This document shows, in pieces, positions 17,997-25,566 of a stretch of 64,000 nucleotides of DNA. The DNA lies in NCBI GenBank assembly GCA_019449595.1, contig JAGRPL010000004.1, positions 744,001 through 808,000 of the forward strand, given 5' to 3'. How positions within the stretch are numbered: position 1 is the first letter of the stretch; the number at the start of each line of letters is the position of its first letter. Position numbers and translations under genes: made by a program. The notes beneath the pieces are model-generated. The model was not told where the DNA came from and ran no database searches. It saw only the letters and a list, made by a program, of their open reading frames with translations. Origin of the DNA: Rhodoferax sp. (lineage in GTDB: Bacteria > Pseudomonadota > Gammaproteobacteria > Burkholderiales > Burkholderiaceae_C).

Positions 17997-20429
17997 TCAG
18001 CTGCGGGGCCTGCGCCGGCGGGTTTGCTGGCAGGCACGGCGGTACGCCGCCAGGGTCTGCTCGGCGTGGCCGAGCACGCTGTCGGCCGGGTACGGCCCCA
18101 CCGGGGCGGTCATGCCCGAAGGCTGGGCGGTGAGCAGCTCCAGCCCCTCGCGCACGTGGGTGGCGGTGTAGATGTGGAACAGCCCCTGGTCGACCGCGTC
18201 CAGCACCTGCGGCTCCAGCATCAGGTGGCGGCGGTTGCGCGCGGGAATCAGTACGCCCTGCTGGCCGTCCAGCCCAGCGGCTTCGCAGACGCGAAACCAG
18301 CCTTCGATCTTCTCGTTGATGCCGCCCACCGGCAGCACTTCGCCATGCTGGTTGACGGCGCCAGTGACGGCAATACCTTGCTTGAGGGGCAGCCCCGACA
18401 GGGATGACAGCACGGCGTACAACTCGGCGCAGGAAGCCGAGTCGCCCTCCACGCCGCTGTATTCCTGCTCGAACACGATGGAGGCGTTCAGTGCCAGCGG
18501 CGCCATGTGGGCAAACAGGGCCGTGAGGTAGCTGTGCAGGATCAGCACGCCCTTGTCGTGGATGGGGCCCGACATCTCCACCTCGCGCTCGATGTTCATC
18601 AGCCCCTCGTTGCCGGCATGGGTGCGCGCGGTCACGCGCACGGGCAGGCCAAAGCGCCAGTCGCCCAGATCGATCTGTGTCAGGCCGTTGAGCTGGCCCA
18701 CATGTTCACCGTTCAGGGAAATCAGGCGGTCGCCGTCGGAAATGGACTCGCGCAGGCGCTGTTCGGGGTAGTCGTGGCGCAGGCGGCGTGCGGCCAGGGC
18801 CTGCTCCACATCGGCGGCGTTGACCAGGGTGTCGCCGTTGCCGGCGTTGCCGGTGCGGGTGCGGCAGATGGCGGCACTCTCGGCCACCAGGGACTCGATG
18901 CGGGCAAAGTTGGCGCTCTGGCGGGTCTGGTCGTCGACCTCGCGGTGGGCATCTTCCAGCAGACGGGCCACGGCGCTGGCCGAAAAGTGGGGCAGGCCCA
19001 GCTTGCGGCAGGCGTGCGCGACAAAGATGGCGGTGCCGGTGCGGGTGTCGTCGCTGGCGGCAAAGCTCTCGGCAAAGTCCACCTTGACGCGAAAGCGCCG
19101 CGCAAACTCGGGGTCGCCTTCCTGCAGAGCGTAGTAGTGCTCCACGGAGCCGATGAGGATGATCTTGACCTCGGCATCCACCGCCTCGGGTTCCAGCGAC
19201 ACGGCGGCCATGGGCATCATGGCGGTACCGGGCTCCTCGATCTGCACGCGCCCGCTGCGCAGGAAGCGCCGCAGTTTTTCCCAGGCCAGCTCATCGGTCA
19301 GCAGGTCGCGCAGTTGCAGCAGCAAGAAGCCCCCGTGCGCCTTGAGCAGGCTGCCGGCGCGGATGCGGGAGAAGTCGGTCATCAACACGTCTTCCTCGGC
19401 CTGGTACTCGACGCTGCCAAACAGCGTGCGAAACACCGGGTTCTGCTCGATGATGACGGGCGCGCCGGTGCGCCCCTCGTTGTCCACCACCAGGTTGACG
19501 CGGTAGCGCATCAGCAGCTGCGCCAGGGCTTCGCGGCGCGCTTCCTCGTCTTCCTCTTCGTCCGACGGGCTGAAGAGTTCCAGGTGTTCCAGAACGTCGT
19601 GCAGCACCTGGTCCAGGTAGGCGCCGAGCTTGACGGAGTCCTTGATCTGCTTTTTCAGGCTGTTGCGGATGTCCTGCAGCTCATGGTCCAGCACGGGCTT
19701 GACGACCTGGCGGCGCAGGGCGGACAGCGCTTCGTTCATCACCCGCTCGATGGGGCGCATGGTTTCCATGAAGCGCGTAATCTCCCCCCGCAGTTCCTGT
19801 TCGGCCTGGTCGATCTCGGCGCGGCGTTCCTTGGGCAGGGCGTGGGCCTCTCCCTCGGTCAGGGCGCGTCCCTGGTCCCCCACCAGCGTGAACACCAGAT
19901 GCCCGGATTCGCGGAACAGCGAAAAGTGGCGCGCCTCGGCAAAGGCATCGAGCTCCGCATAGGCCTTGGACTCCTCCTGCTTGTAGGCGTTCTGGATGTG
20001 CTCGCTTTCGGATTTGAAGTCTTCGCTGCCCAGGCGCAGGGGAATCTCCTTTTGCAGCGTGTGCGTGAGCTTGGCCATGAGTTGGCGCAGCTGGCGCCCC
20101 TGGCCGGGCGGCATGCGCAGGGCGCGCGGGTGTTCGGGGGCGTCGAAGTTGTGCAGGTAGCACAGGTCCGGCGGCACAGGTCGGCTGGCCGCTGCCTCGT
20201 GCATCACCTGGCTGAGCAGGGACGAGCGTCCGCTGCCCACTTCGCCCAGCACGAACAGGTTGTAGTCGGGCTGGTCCATGGCCAGGCCGAAACGGGCGGC
20301 CTTTTCGGCGCGTTCCTGCCCGATCCACGGCAGGGGCTGCTGCACCAGCTCGGCGGTACTGGCAAAGCCCAGCGATTCGGGTGCAATCGTCAGGCGCAAC
20401 TGGACACTGGGCAGGCTGGTGGTGTTCAT
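17997..20429 (-). CDS. Lon-like ATP-dependent protease (LonB/YcbZ type)
   Basis: An 810-residue protein with an N-terminal AAA-like region and a C-terminal S16 protease domain. The catalytic dyad is Ser664 (EGDSAS) and Lys707 (GGINEK), with the same 43-residue spacing as in Lon. The P-loop-like stretch GEVGSGRS has Arg where Walker A normally has Lys, so ATP hydrolysis may be altered. It lacks the N-terminal LAN domain of true Lon (encoded at 32578). Its ATG overlaps the stop of hpnE (ATGA), so it is translationally coupled to squalene synthesis genes. A role in that pathway is only inferred. Confidence 0.85.
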   Translation of the reverse strand: MNTTSLPSVQLRLTIAPESLGFASTAELVQQPLPWIGQERAEKAARFGLAMDQPDYNLFVLGEVGSGRSSLLSQVMHEAAASRPVPPDLCYLHNFDAPEHPRALRMPPGQGRQLRQLMAKLTHTLQKEIPLRLGSEDFKSESEHIQNAYKQEESKAYAELDAFAEARHFSLFRESGHLVFTLVGDQGRALTEGEAHALPKERRAEIDQAEQELRGEITRFMETMRPIERVMNEALSALRRQVVKPVLDHELQDIRNSLKKQIKDSVKLGAYLDQVLHDVLEHLELFSPSDEEEDEEARREALAQLLMRYRVNLVVDNEGRTGAPVIIEQNPVFRTLFGSVEYQAEEDVLMTDFSRIRAGSLLKAHGGFLLLQLRDLLTDELAWEKLRRFLRSGRVQIEEPGTAMMPMAAVSLEPEAVDAEVKIILIGSVEHYYALQEGDPEFARRFRVKVDFAESFAASDDTRTGTAIFVAHACRKLGLPHFSASAVARLLEDAHREVDDQTRQSANFARIESLVAESAAICRTRTGNAGNGDTLVNAADVEQALAARRLRHDYPEQRLRESISDGDRLISLNGEHVGQLNGLTQIDLGDWRFGLPVRVTARTHAGNEGLMNIEREVEMSGPIHDKGVLILHSYLTALFAHMAPLALNASIVFEQEYSGVEGDSASCAELYAVLSSLSGLPLKQGIAVTGAVNQHGEVLPVGGINEKIEGWFRVCEAAGLDGQQGVLIPARNRRHLMLEPQVLDAVDQGLFHIYTATHVREGLELLTAQPSGMTAPVGPYPADSVLGHAEQTLAAYRRACQQTRRRRPRS

Positions 20430-21772
20430 GGGCGGTCGGGGTGGAGTGGAGTGGTGGAAACAGGCGGCAGGGCATGGCCGGCCTCCCAGCCGCTGCGCAC
20501 CGCCCCTTCCAGGGTGGCGGGGTAGGGGCCGGCGACATAGTCCCCCGCGGCGTACAGGCCGGGCGCAATGAGCTGGGGGGGGCGTTCCAGCCTGGGGCTG
20601 CAGGCAAAGGTGGCGCGTTTTTCCACCACGGTCTGCACGGCCTGCAGGGGGGGCAGCTCCAGCGGGGCGAGCTGCTGGGCCGCCTGGGCCAGCACCGCCG
20701 CCTGCAGTGCCTCGCGCGGGCCATGGCTGGCGCTCACCACGAAGGCCAGCAAGCCCGCGGGGCCGCCGAGCTGGGCGCGGTCGAACACGAATTGGGCGGG
20801 GGCCTGTGCCGTGGTGCGCAGGGCCAGCATGGCATGCGGCAAGCGGGCGCCGTCGCCCCAGGCATAGACCGTGGCAATGGCTTCAAAGCGCAGCGCAGCG
20901 GCCGTTTCAGACCAGCCGCACAGGGGTTTTGCTATGAAATCAGGAGCTGTCTGCGCACATTCCACAAGGGCGCGGCTCGCTTCGGATGCTGAAGTAGCCC
21001 ATATCACGCGGTCGAAGGCGGTGCCGTCCAGATGCCAGTGCCCCGCCTCCCAGCGCAGTTGCTCCACACGCTGGCCGGTGTGTACCTGCCCGCCGCGCTG
21101 CGCGAGCCAGTCCGCCGCGGCGGCAGGGAACAGGGCCGTCAGGTCGGTGCGGGGCAGCAGCAGGTGGGAGCCGCCGCGCACGCCAAACATGGCATCCTTC
21201 AGCACCCGCAGGAAGACCTGGGCGCTGGCCTGGTCCGCCGGGGTGTTGAGGGCCGAGACACACAGGGGTTCAATCAGTTCCTGCAGCACGCGCGGCGCCA
21301 GGCCGCGGCACAGCTGCGCCACGGACAACTGCGGTGCACAGGCGAACCGCGCGCGTTGCCAGGAAAGGGAGGCCCGCAGCAGGGACAATCGGTCACGCCA
21401 GGTCCAGCCGCGCGCCGTGGCCATGGCGGCCAGGGCGTCCAGCGGCGCCGGCCAGGCGGCGGCCCAGGCGGGCGTCTGCAGGCCGCTGCCGTCGACAAAG
21501 GGCAGGGACAGGGGGCCGCGCAGCAGGGTGGCTCTGGCGTCCACGCCCACATGGCGCATGAGGCGCAGGGTGTCGGTGTAGGCGCCGATCAGGATGTGCT
21601 GGCCATTGTCCAGCGTGGCCTCGGTGCCGTCGGGCAGGGGCACACTCAGCGCCCGTGCCCGTCCGCCCAGGGTGCGGGCTGTTTCAAGAACCGTGACCGC
21701 GTGCCCGCCTTCGCTGGCCGCTACAGCTGCCGCCATGCCCGCCCACCCGGCACCGACGACGGCGACTTTCAC
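20426..21772 (-). CDS. hpnE: Hydroxysqualene dehydroxylase / squalene-associated FAD-dependent desaturase HpnE
   Basis: FAD amine-oxidase-fold enzyme that reduces hydroxysqualene to squalene. The GTG start at 21772 overlaps the hpnD stop (GTGA) and begins directly at the dinucleotide motif VAVVGAGWAGMAAA; the longer frame to 21808 has no fit. It has 448 residues, a typical length. The C-terminal FAD-binding signature is GLYAAGDYVAGPYPATLEGAVRSG. The 3' end overlaps the Lon-like gene by 4 nt. A 27-bp repeat at 20931-20957 is in frame and encodes AQTAPDFIA. Confidence 0.9.
   Translation of the reverse strand: MKVAVVGAGWAGMAAAVAASEGGHAVTVLETARTLGGRARALSVPLPDGTEATLDNGQHILIGAYTDTLRLMRHVGVDARATLLRGPLSLPFVDGSGLQTPAWAAAWPAPLDALAAMATARGWTWRDRLSLLRASLSWQRARFACAPQLSVAQLCRGLAPRVLQELIEPLCVSALNTPADQASAQVFLRVLKDAMFGVRGGSHLLLPRTDLTALFPAAAADWLAQRGGQVHTGQRVEQLRWEAGHWHLDGTAFDRVIWATSASEASRALVECAQTAPDFIAKPLCGWSETAAALRFEAIATVYAWGDGARLPHAMLALRTTAQAPAQFVFDRAQLGGPAGLLAFVVSASHGPREALQAAVLAQAAQQLAPLELPPLQAVQTVVEKRATFACSPRLERPPQLIAPGLYAAGDYVAGPYPATLEGAVRSGWEAGHALPPVSTTPLHPDRP
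20931..20957 (-). repeat. 27-bp interspersed palindromic repeat, copy 4
   Basis: On the minus strand it reads TGCGCAGACA then GCTCC-N7-ATAGC. It is in frame inside hpnE. Confidence 0.65.
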
Positions 21773-22632
21773 ACGCGTCCCAGCGCCTGGACCTTCCAGG
21801 CCAGCCACAGTTTGCGCACGGGCGTCAGGCTGGTGCGCTGGTTCAGCACCTGGAACTGGTCGCGTTCGATTTCGCGCAGCAGGGTGCGGTAGATGCTGGC
21901 CATCATCAGGCCGGGCTTTTGCGCGCGGCGGTCGGCGTCGGGCAGCAGGGCCAGCGCTTCGTCGTACAGGCGGTGGGCGCGTGCGGCCTGGAAGGCCATC
22001 AGGGCCTGGAAGCGGCGCTGGAAATCGGCGGCATCGCCATCGGCGCCCTGGCGTTTCAGGATTTCGTGTGCCTTGACGTCAAACTGCTGCAGCTCGTTGA
22101 CGGGCAGGTAGATGCGTCCGCGCAGGGCGTCTTCGCCGACGTCACGGATGATGTTGGTGAGCTGCAGGGCCTGCCCCAGTGTGTGGGCATAGCGCGTGGT
22201 CTGCTCCTGGGTCTGGCCGAAGATCTTCGCGGCCACCTCTCCCACGACGCCGGCCACCAGGTGGCAGTAGCGCTGCAGGGCGGGGTAGTCCAGGTAGCGG
22301 GTCTGCTCCAGGTCCATCTGGCAGCCGTCGATCACGGCCTGCAGGTGGCGCTGCTCGATGCCGAATTCGGCCGCCAGCGGCATCAGGGCCTGCATCACCG
22401 GGTGGGTGGGGTGTCCGGCAAACGCCTGGGCCACTTCACCCTGCCACCAGGCGAGTTTGGTGTGGGCCACGCCCATGTCCACCATGTCGTCCACCACGTC
22501 ATCGACCTCGCGGCAAAAGGCATAAAAAGCGGTGATCGCAGCCCGGCGGGAGGTCGGCAGAAACAGGAAGGCGTAGTAGAAGCTGCTGCCCGAGGCGGCG
22601 GCTTTTTGCTGGACGTATTGCGCAGGGGTCAT
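21769..22632 (-). CDS. hpnD: Presqualene diphosphate synthase HpnD
   Basis: Condenses two farnesyl diphosphates to presqualene diphosphate. The 287 residues have the trans-prenyltransferase motifs FCREVDDVVDD (first Asp-rich, Mg binding) and NIIRDVGEDALRGRIYLP (second). It starts 10 nt after the hpnC stop and overlaps hpnE, giving the usual C-D-E order for the three-enzyme squalene route. Confidence 0.93.
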   Translation of the reverse strand: MTPAQYVQQKAAASGSSFYYAFLFLPTSRRAAITAFYAFCREVDDVVDDMVDMGVAHTKLAWWQGEVAQAFAGHPTHPVMQALMPLAAEFGIEQRHLQAVIDGCQMDLEQTRYLDYPALQRYCHLVAGVVGEVAAKIFGQTQEQTTRYAHTLGQALQLTNIIRDVGEDALRGRIYLPVNELQQFDVKAHEILKRQGADGDAADFQRRFQALMAFQAARAHRLYDEALALLPDADRRAQKPGLMMASIYRTLLREIERDQFQVLNQRTSLTPVRKLWLAWKVQALGRV

Positions 22633-22642
22633 GGCTGTATTG

Positions 22643-23503
22643 TTACATCCACAGCGCGCGCCACAGCATCACCGGAAAGTCCCACGCGCGCAGGGTAGGG
22701 CGCTGGTTCAGCGTGGCAAAGTGCAGGGCTTCGATTTTGTCCAGGATGCGCAGCCCGCCTTGCACCACCAGGCGCAGCTCCCAGCCGGCGCGCCCGGGGA
22801 TCTGGTGCACCAATGGGGCACCTTTTAGCATGCTGGCCCTTGCAGAGCCTGCGCAGGCAGCTATCAATTTGGTAGCTGATTCCGTCTGCCGGCGCTCCAG
22901 CACGTCGTGCCAGGAGACGCCCAGCCGGGCGCAGTCGTCCTGCGGCAGGTAGTAGCGGCCGCGGGGAATGTCCACGCTCAGGTCCTGCCAGAAATTGATG
23001 AGTTGCAGGGCGGTGCAGATGGCGTCGCTGCGCTCCAGCGCCAGCGCGTCGGTCACGCCATACAGGTGCAGCAGCAGCCGCCCGACCGGGTTGGCCGAAC
23101 GGCGGCAGTAGTCCAGCAGTTCGGCCTGCGTGGCGTAGCCCGTGCCGGCGGCGGACTGCCGGGTGTCCTGCACAAAAGCGTCCAGCAGATCGTGCAGCAG
23201 CTGGGGCGGCAGCTGGTGTGTCCGGATGGCGGCGTGTAGCGGCCCAAACACCTGCGGCCAGCGCCGGCTGGGCTCGGGTGCGGCCTGGCAGGCGGCGCTC
23301 AGGTCGTGGCGGTAGGCCTGCAGTTCGTCCAGGCGCTGCGCCGCGCTGGCATCGCCCTCGTCGGCGATGTCGTCTGCCGTGCGGGCGAAGTGGTAGATGG
23401 CGGCAATGGGGCGGCGCAAGTGGGCCGGGCACAGCCACGAGGCAACGGGGAAGTTTTCGTAGTGGGTGACGGGGGGCGGGCTGGCGGCCAAAGGGGTCTG
23501 CAT
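22643..23503 (-). CDS. hpnC: Hydroxysqualene synthase HpnC
   Basis: Converts presqualene diphosphate to hydroxysqualene. The 286-residue squalene/phytoene-synthase-like protein has HFARTADDIADEGD and FWQDLSVDIPRGRYYLP. It begins the overlapping hpnC-hpnD-hpnE run; no squalene-hopene cyclase is seen in the window. A 27-bp repeat at 22850-22876 lies antisense in the gene, in the segment reading ATKLIAACA. Confidence 0.92.
   Translation of the reverse strand: MQTPLAASPPPVTHYENFPVASWLCPAHLRRPIAAIYHFARTADDIADEGDASAAQRLDELQAYRHDLSAACQAAPEPSRRWPQVFGPLHAAIRTHQLPPQLLHDLLDAFVQDTRQSAAGTGYATQAELLDYCRRSANPVGRLLLHLYGVTDALALERSDAICTALQLINFWQDLSVDIPRGRYYLPQDDCARLGVSWHDVLERRQTESATKLIAACAGSARASMLKGAPLVHQIPGRAGWELRLVVQGGLRILDKIEALHFATLNQRPTLRAWDFPVMLWRALWM
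22850..22876 (+). repeat. 27-bp interspersed palindromic repeat, copy 5
   Basis: TGCGCAGGCA then GCTA-N9-TAGC, antisense to hpnC and read without interrupting the frame. Confidence 0.7.
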
Positions 23504-23548
23504 GGTGCCGATTTTGCCTTGTGCGGCGCCAAGCCCGTGCCGGGACGC

Positions 23549-23905
23549 TCAGCCCATGAGCTTGCTCCAGGTTCCGACGTTATGGACTTCCAGGTAGCCG
23601 TTCTTTTTGAGCAGCATTTTGGCCATGCCGCTGCGGGTTCCGCTGGCGCAGCAGACCACAACCGGCGCGGTCTTGGGGATTTCGCCCAGCCGGCGGCCCA
23701 ACTCCTGCAGGGGGATGTTGACGGTGCCGGGGGCGCTCCCGCCTGCAAACTCCGCGGCCGATCGCACGTCAACCAGGACTGCGCCTCGCTGCTTGAGCGC
23801 GGGCAGCAGGGCCACGACGCGCCGGGAATTCCACCACTTGTACGCGAACCAGAGGCCCAGCGCCAGGAATGGCCAATAGTTTTCGAGCAATGCCGGGAAA
23901 TTCAT
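23549..23905 (-). CDS. Membrane-anchored rhodanese-like protein
   Basis: A 118-residue protein with one N-terminal transmembrane helix (about residues 9-23, YWPFLALGLWFAYKWW) and a rhodanese domain with LVDVRSAAEFAGGSAPGTVNIP and the active loop CASGTRSG. It likely carries sulfane sulfur at the membrane. It lies 45 nt upstream of hpnC in the same direction and 94 nt after the zinc-ribbon gene; the gap upstream holds a CsoR/CstR-like pseudo-palindrome at 23970. Confidence 0.87.
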   Translation of the reverse strand: MNFPALLENYWPFLALGLWFAYKWWNSRRVVALLPALKQRGAVLVDVRSAAEFAGGSAPGTVNIPLQELGRRLGEIPKTAPVVVCCASGTRSGMAKMLLKKNGYLEVHNVGTWSKLMG

Positions 23906-23969
23906 ACAACTCCTTGTCAGGCTGAACCGCGGATGTCGCGGCAGATGGGGCAGCCTCAGTCGTCTGAAT

Positions 23970-23985
23970 ATACCCTATGGAGTAT
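23970..23985. promoter_or_regulatory. Pseudo-palindrome resembling a CsoR/CstR-family operator
   Basis: ATACCCTATGGAGTAT has ATAC/GTAT ends around C-rich and G-rich tracts, the general layout of CsoR-family operators. It sits 65 nt upstream of the rhodanese start. No regulator gene of that family is in the window, so the call is tentative. Confidence 0.25.
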
Positions 23986-23999
23986 GTATTGTCTTGGGC

Positions 24000-24224
24000 T
24001 TACCCCATTCCGCACGCCCCGGGCCCGCCGGGGTGCCCGCACGATCCACACCCGCTGGGCATGACCGGCGCGGCCTTGGCCGAGTCGCCCGTGGTGGCAA
24101 AGACCGACAGCAGCTTTTCCAACTGGGTGGAATGGCAGCGGGGGCACTCGGGGGTATCGCTGGTACGTACCAGGGTCTCAAATTGGTTGCCGCAGTCGCG
24201 GCAGGCGTATTCGTAGATGGGCAT
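24000..24224 (-). CDS. FmdB-family zinc-ribbon protein
   Basis: A 74-residue protein starting MPIYEYACRDCGNQFE, the FmdB/CxxC_CxxC_SSSS signature, with CxxC pairs at CRDC and CPRC forming a zinc ribbon and a Cys/Gly-rich tail (GCGSCGHPGGPGACGMG). These are putative small regulators of unclear function. It precedes the membrane rhodanese gene on the same strand. Confidence 0.9.
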   Translation of the reverse strand: MPIYEYACRDCGNQFETLVRTSDTPECPRCHSTQLEKLLSVFATTGDSAKAAPVMPSGCGSCGHPGGPGACGMG

Positions 24225-24241
24225 GGGGCAGGTCCTTGTTC

Positions 24242-24258
24242 GGGCGGATTATCCGCCC
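24242..24258. promoter_or_regulatory. 17-bp perfect inverted repeat upstream of FmdB-like gene
   Basis: GGGCGGAT-T-ATCCGCCC lies 18 nt upstream of the zinc-ribbon gene start, in its leader or promoter. It could be an operator or an RNA hairpin. Confidence 0.35.
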
Positions 24259-24318
24259 TGGGACGATCCCCGGCGGCCCGGTCAGTTGACAGATATTCGC
24301 GTTTACCCTAAATTACTA

Positions 24319-24328
24319 ACCAATTGGT
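24319..24328. promoter_or_regulatory. Operator-like palindrome upstream of RND pump genes
   Basis: ACCAATTGGT is a perfect 10-bp palindrome whose flanks extend partial symmetry to 24313-24334 (TTA...TAA). It lies 46 nt upstream of the adaptor ATG, a typical place for a TetR-type operator. Confidence 0.4.
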
Positions 24329-24374
24329 CATTAAAATACACGCCACTGTTTTTCCTTCTTTTTACGGCACTTCC

Positions 24375-25559
24375 ATGTCCACTCCATCCACACCCCTCGT
24401 CGCGACGCTCATCGCAGCCGCCCTGGCACTGAGTGCCTGTTCCAAACCCGCCCCGACGGAAGAGCCCGTCCGGGCGGTCAAGATCCTGACGGTGGGGGCG
24501 CAGGGTATGCAGTCGGGCGCCGAGTTCGCCGGCGAAGTGCGGGCGCGGGTGGAGTCCCGGCTGGGCTTTCGCGTGGGGGGCAAGATCGTGCGGCGCCAGG
24601 CCGAACTGGGGCAGCGCGTGAAGGCCGGCGAGGTGCTGGCGCAGCTGGATCCGCAGGACTACAAGCTGGCGGCGCAGGCCGCGCAGGCGCAACTGGCGGC
24701 AGCAACGACCAACCGGGATCTGGCGGCGGCCGATTTCAAGCGCTACAAGGAGTTGCGCGAGCAGAACTTCATCAGCGGTGCCGAACTGGAGCGGCGTGAG
24801 GCGGCCCTGAAGGCGGCCCAAGCCCAGGCGGACCAGGCGCTGGCGCAGTGGTCGGGCCAGGGCAACCAGGCCGCGTACACCACCTTGGTGGCGGACGTGT
24901 CGGGCGTGGTGACCGCCATCGAGGCCGAACCCGGCCAGGTGGTGGCTGCCGGAACCCCGGTGGTGCGCATTGCCCAGGACGGCCCGCGCGACGTGGTGTT
25001 CGCCGTACCGGAAGACAAGGTGACGCACGTGAAGGCGGGCTCCGCCGTGGACGTGCGGGTGTGGGGCGCCAGCGGCGTGCTCAAAGGCAGCGTGCGCGAG
25101 GTTGCGGCCAGCGCCGACCCGGTGACGCGCACTTTCACCGTCAAGGTGTCCATGCCCGCCAGCGACGCGTTGGTGCTGGGCAGCACGGTGGCTGTGGTAC
25201 CGCAGTCGCTGGACCGCAGCGGCGCCCAGGTGGTGAAGCTGCCCACCAGTGCCTTCCGCCAGGACGGCCAGTCCTCTGCTGTGTGGGTGCTGGACACGGC
25301 CAGCATGACGGTCAAGCTGCAGCCGGTGGTGATTGCCACGGCCGACGGCAACGATGTTGTGGTATCCAGCGGCCTGCAGCCCGGCATGCAGGTGGTTGTG
25401 GCGGGCGTGCACGTGCTATCGCCCGGCCAGAAGGTCACCATTTACAAGGAAAAACAGGCTTCGGCACCCGTAAACGCTGCGCAGGCAGCTACGAATTCTG
25501 TAGCAGCATCCAGTCCAACCCCAGCCGCTCCGGCTGCTTCCGCTGCGTCGGGAAAGTGA
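24375..25559 (+). CDS. Efflux RND transporter periplasmic adaptor lipoprotein
   Basis: Membrane-fusion protein of 394 residues linking an RND pump to an outer-membrane channel. The lipobox LSAC places the acylated Cys at residue 22. Lipoyl/barrel-sandwich, alpha-hairpin and beta-barrel regions follow in the usual order (GFRVGGKIVRRQAELGQRVKAGEVLAQLD near 60-95). Start 24375 puts the signal peptide at the N-terminus; the frame reaching 24324 lies in the promoter region. A 27-bp repeat near the 3' end encodes AQAATNSVA in the disordered tail. The permease gene starts 7 nt downstream. Confidence 0.93.
   Translation: MSTPSTPLVATLIAAALALSACSKPAPTEEPVRAVKILTVGAQGMQSGAEFAGEVRARVESRLGFRVGGKIVRRQAELGQRVKAGEVLAQLDPQDYKLAAQAAQAQLAAATTNRDLAAADFKRYKELREQNFISGAELERREAALKAAQAQADQALAQWSGQGNQAAYTTLVADVSGVVTAIEAEPGQVVAAGTPVVRIAQDGPRDVVFAVPEDKVTHVKAGSAVDVRVWGASGVLKGSVREVAASADPVTRTFTVKVSMPASDALVLGSTVAVVPQSLDRSGAQVVKLPTSAFRQDGQSSAVWVLDTASMTVKLQPVVIATADGNDVVVSSGLQPGMQVVVAGVHVLSPGQKVTIYKEKQASAPVNAAQAATNSVAASSPTPAAPAASAASGK
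25478..25504 (+). repeat. 27-bp interspersed palindromic repeat, copy 6
   Basis: TGCGCAGGCA then GCTA-N9-TAGC, in frame in the C-terminal tail of the RND adaptor. Confidence 0.7.
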
Positions 25560-25566
25560 TCTGACC

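Noticed and set aside
18507..20525. A 672-residue plus-strand frame opposite the Lon-like gene
   Set aside because: Shadow frame; the minus-strand gene has the protease dyad and overlaps hpnE as operon genes do.
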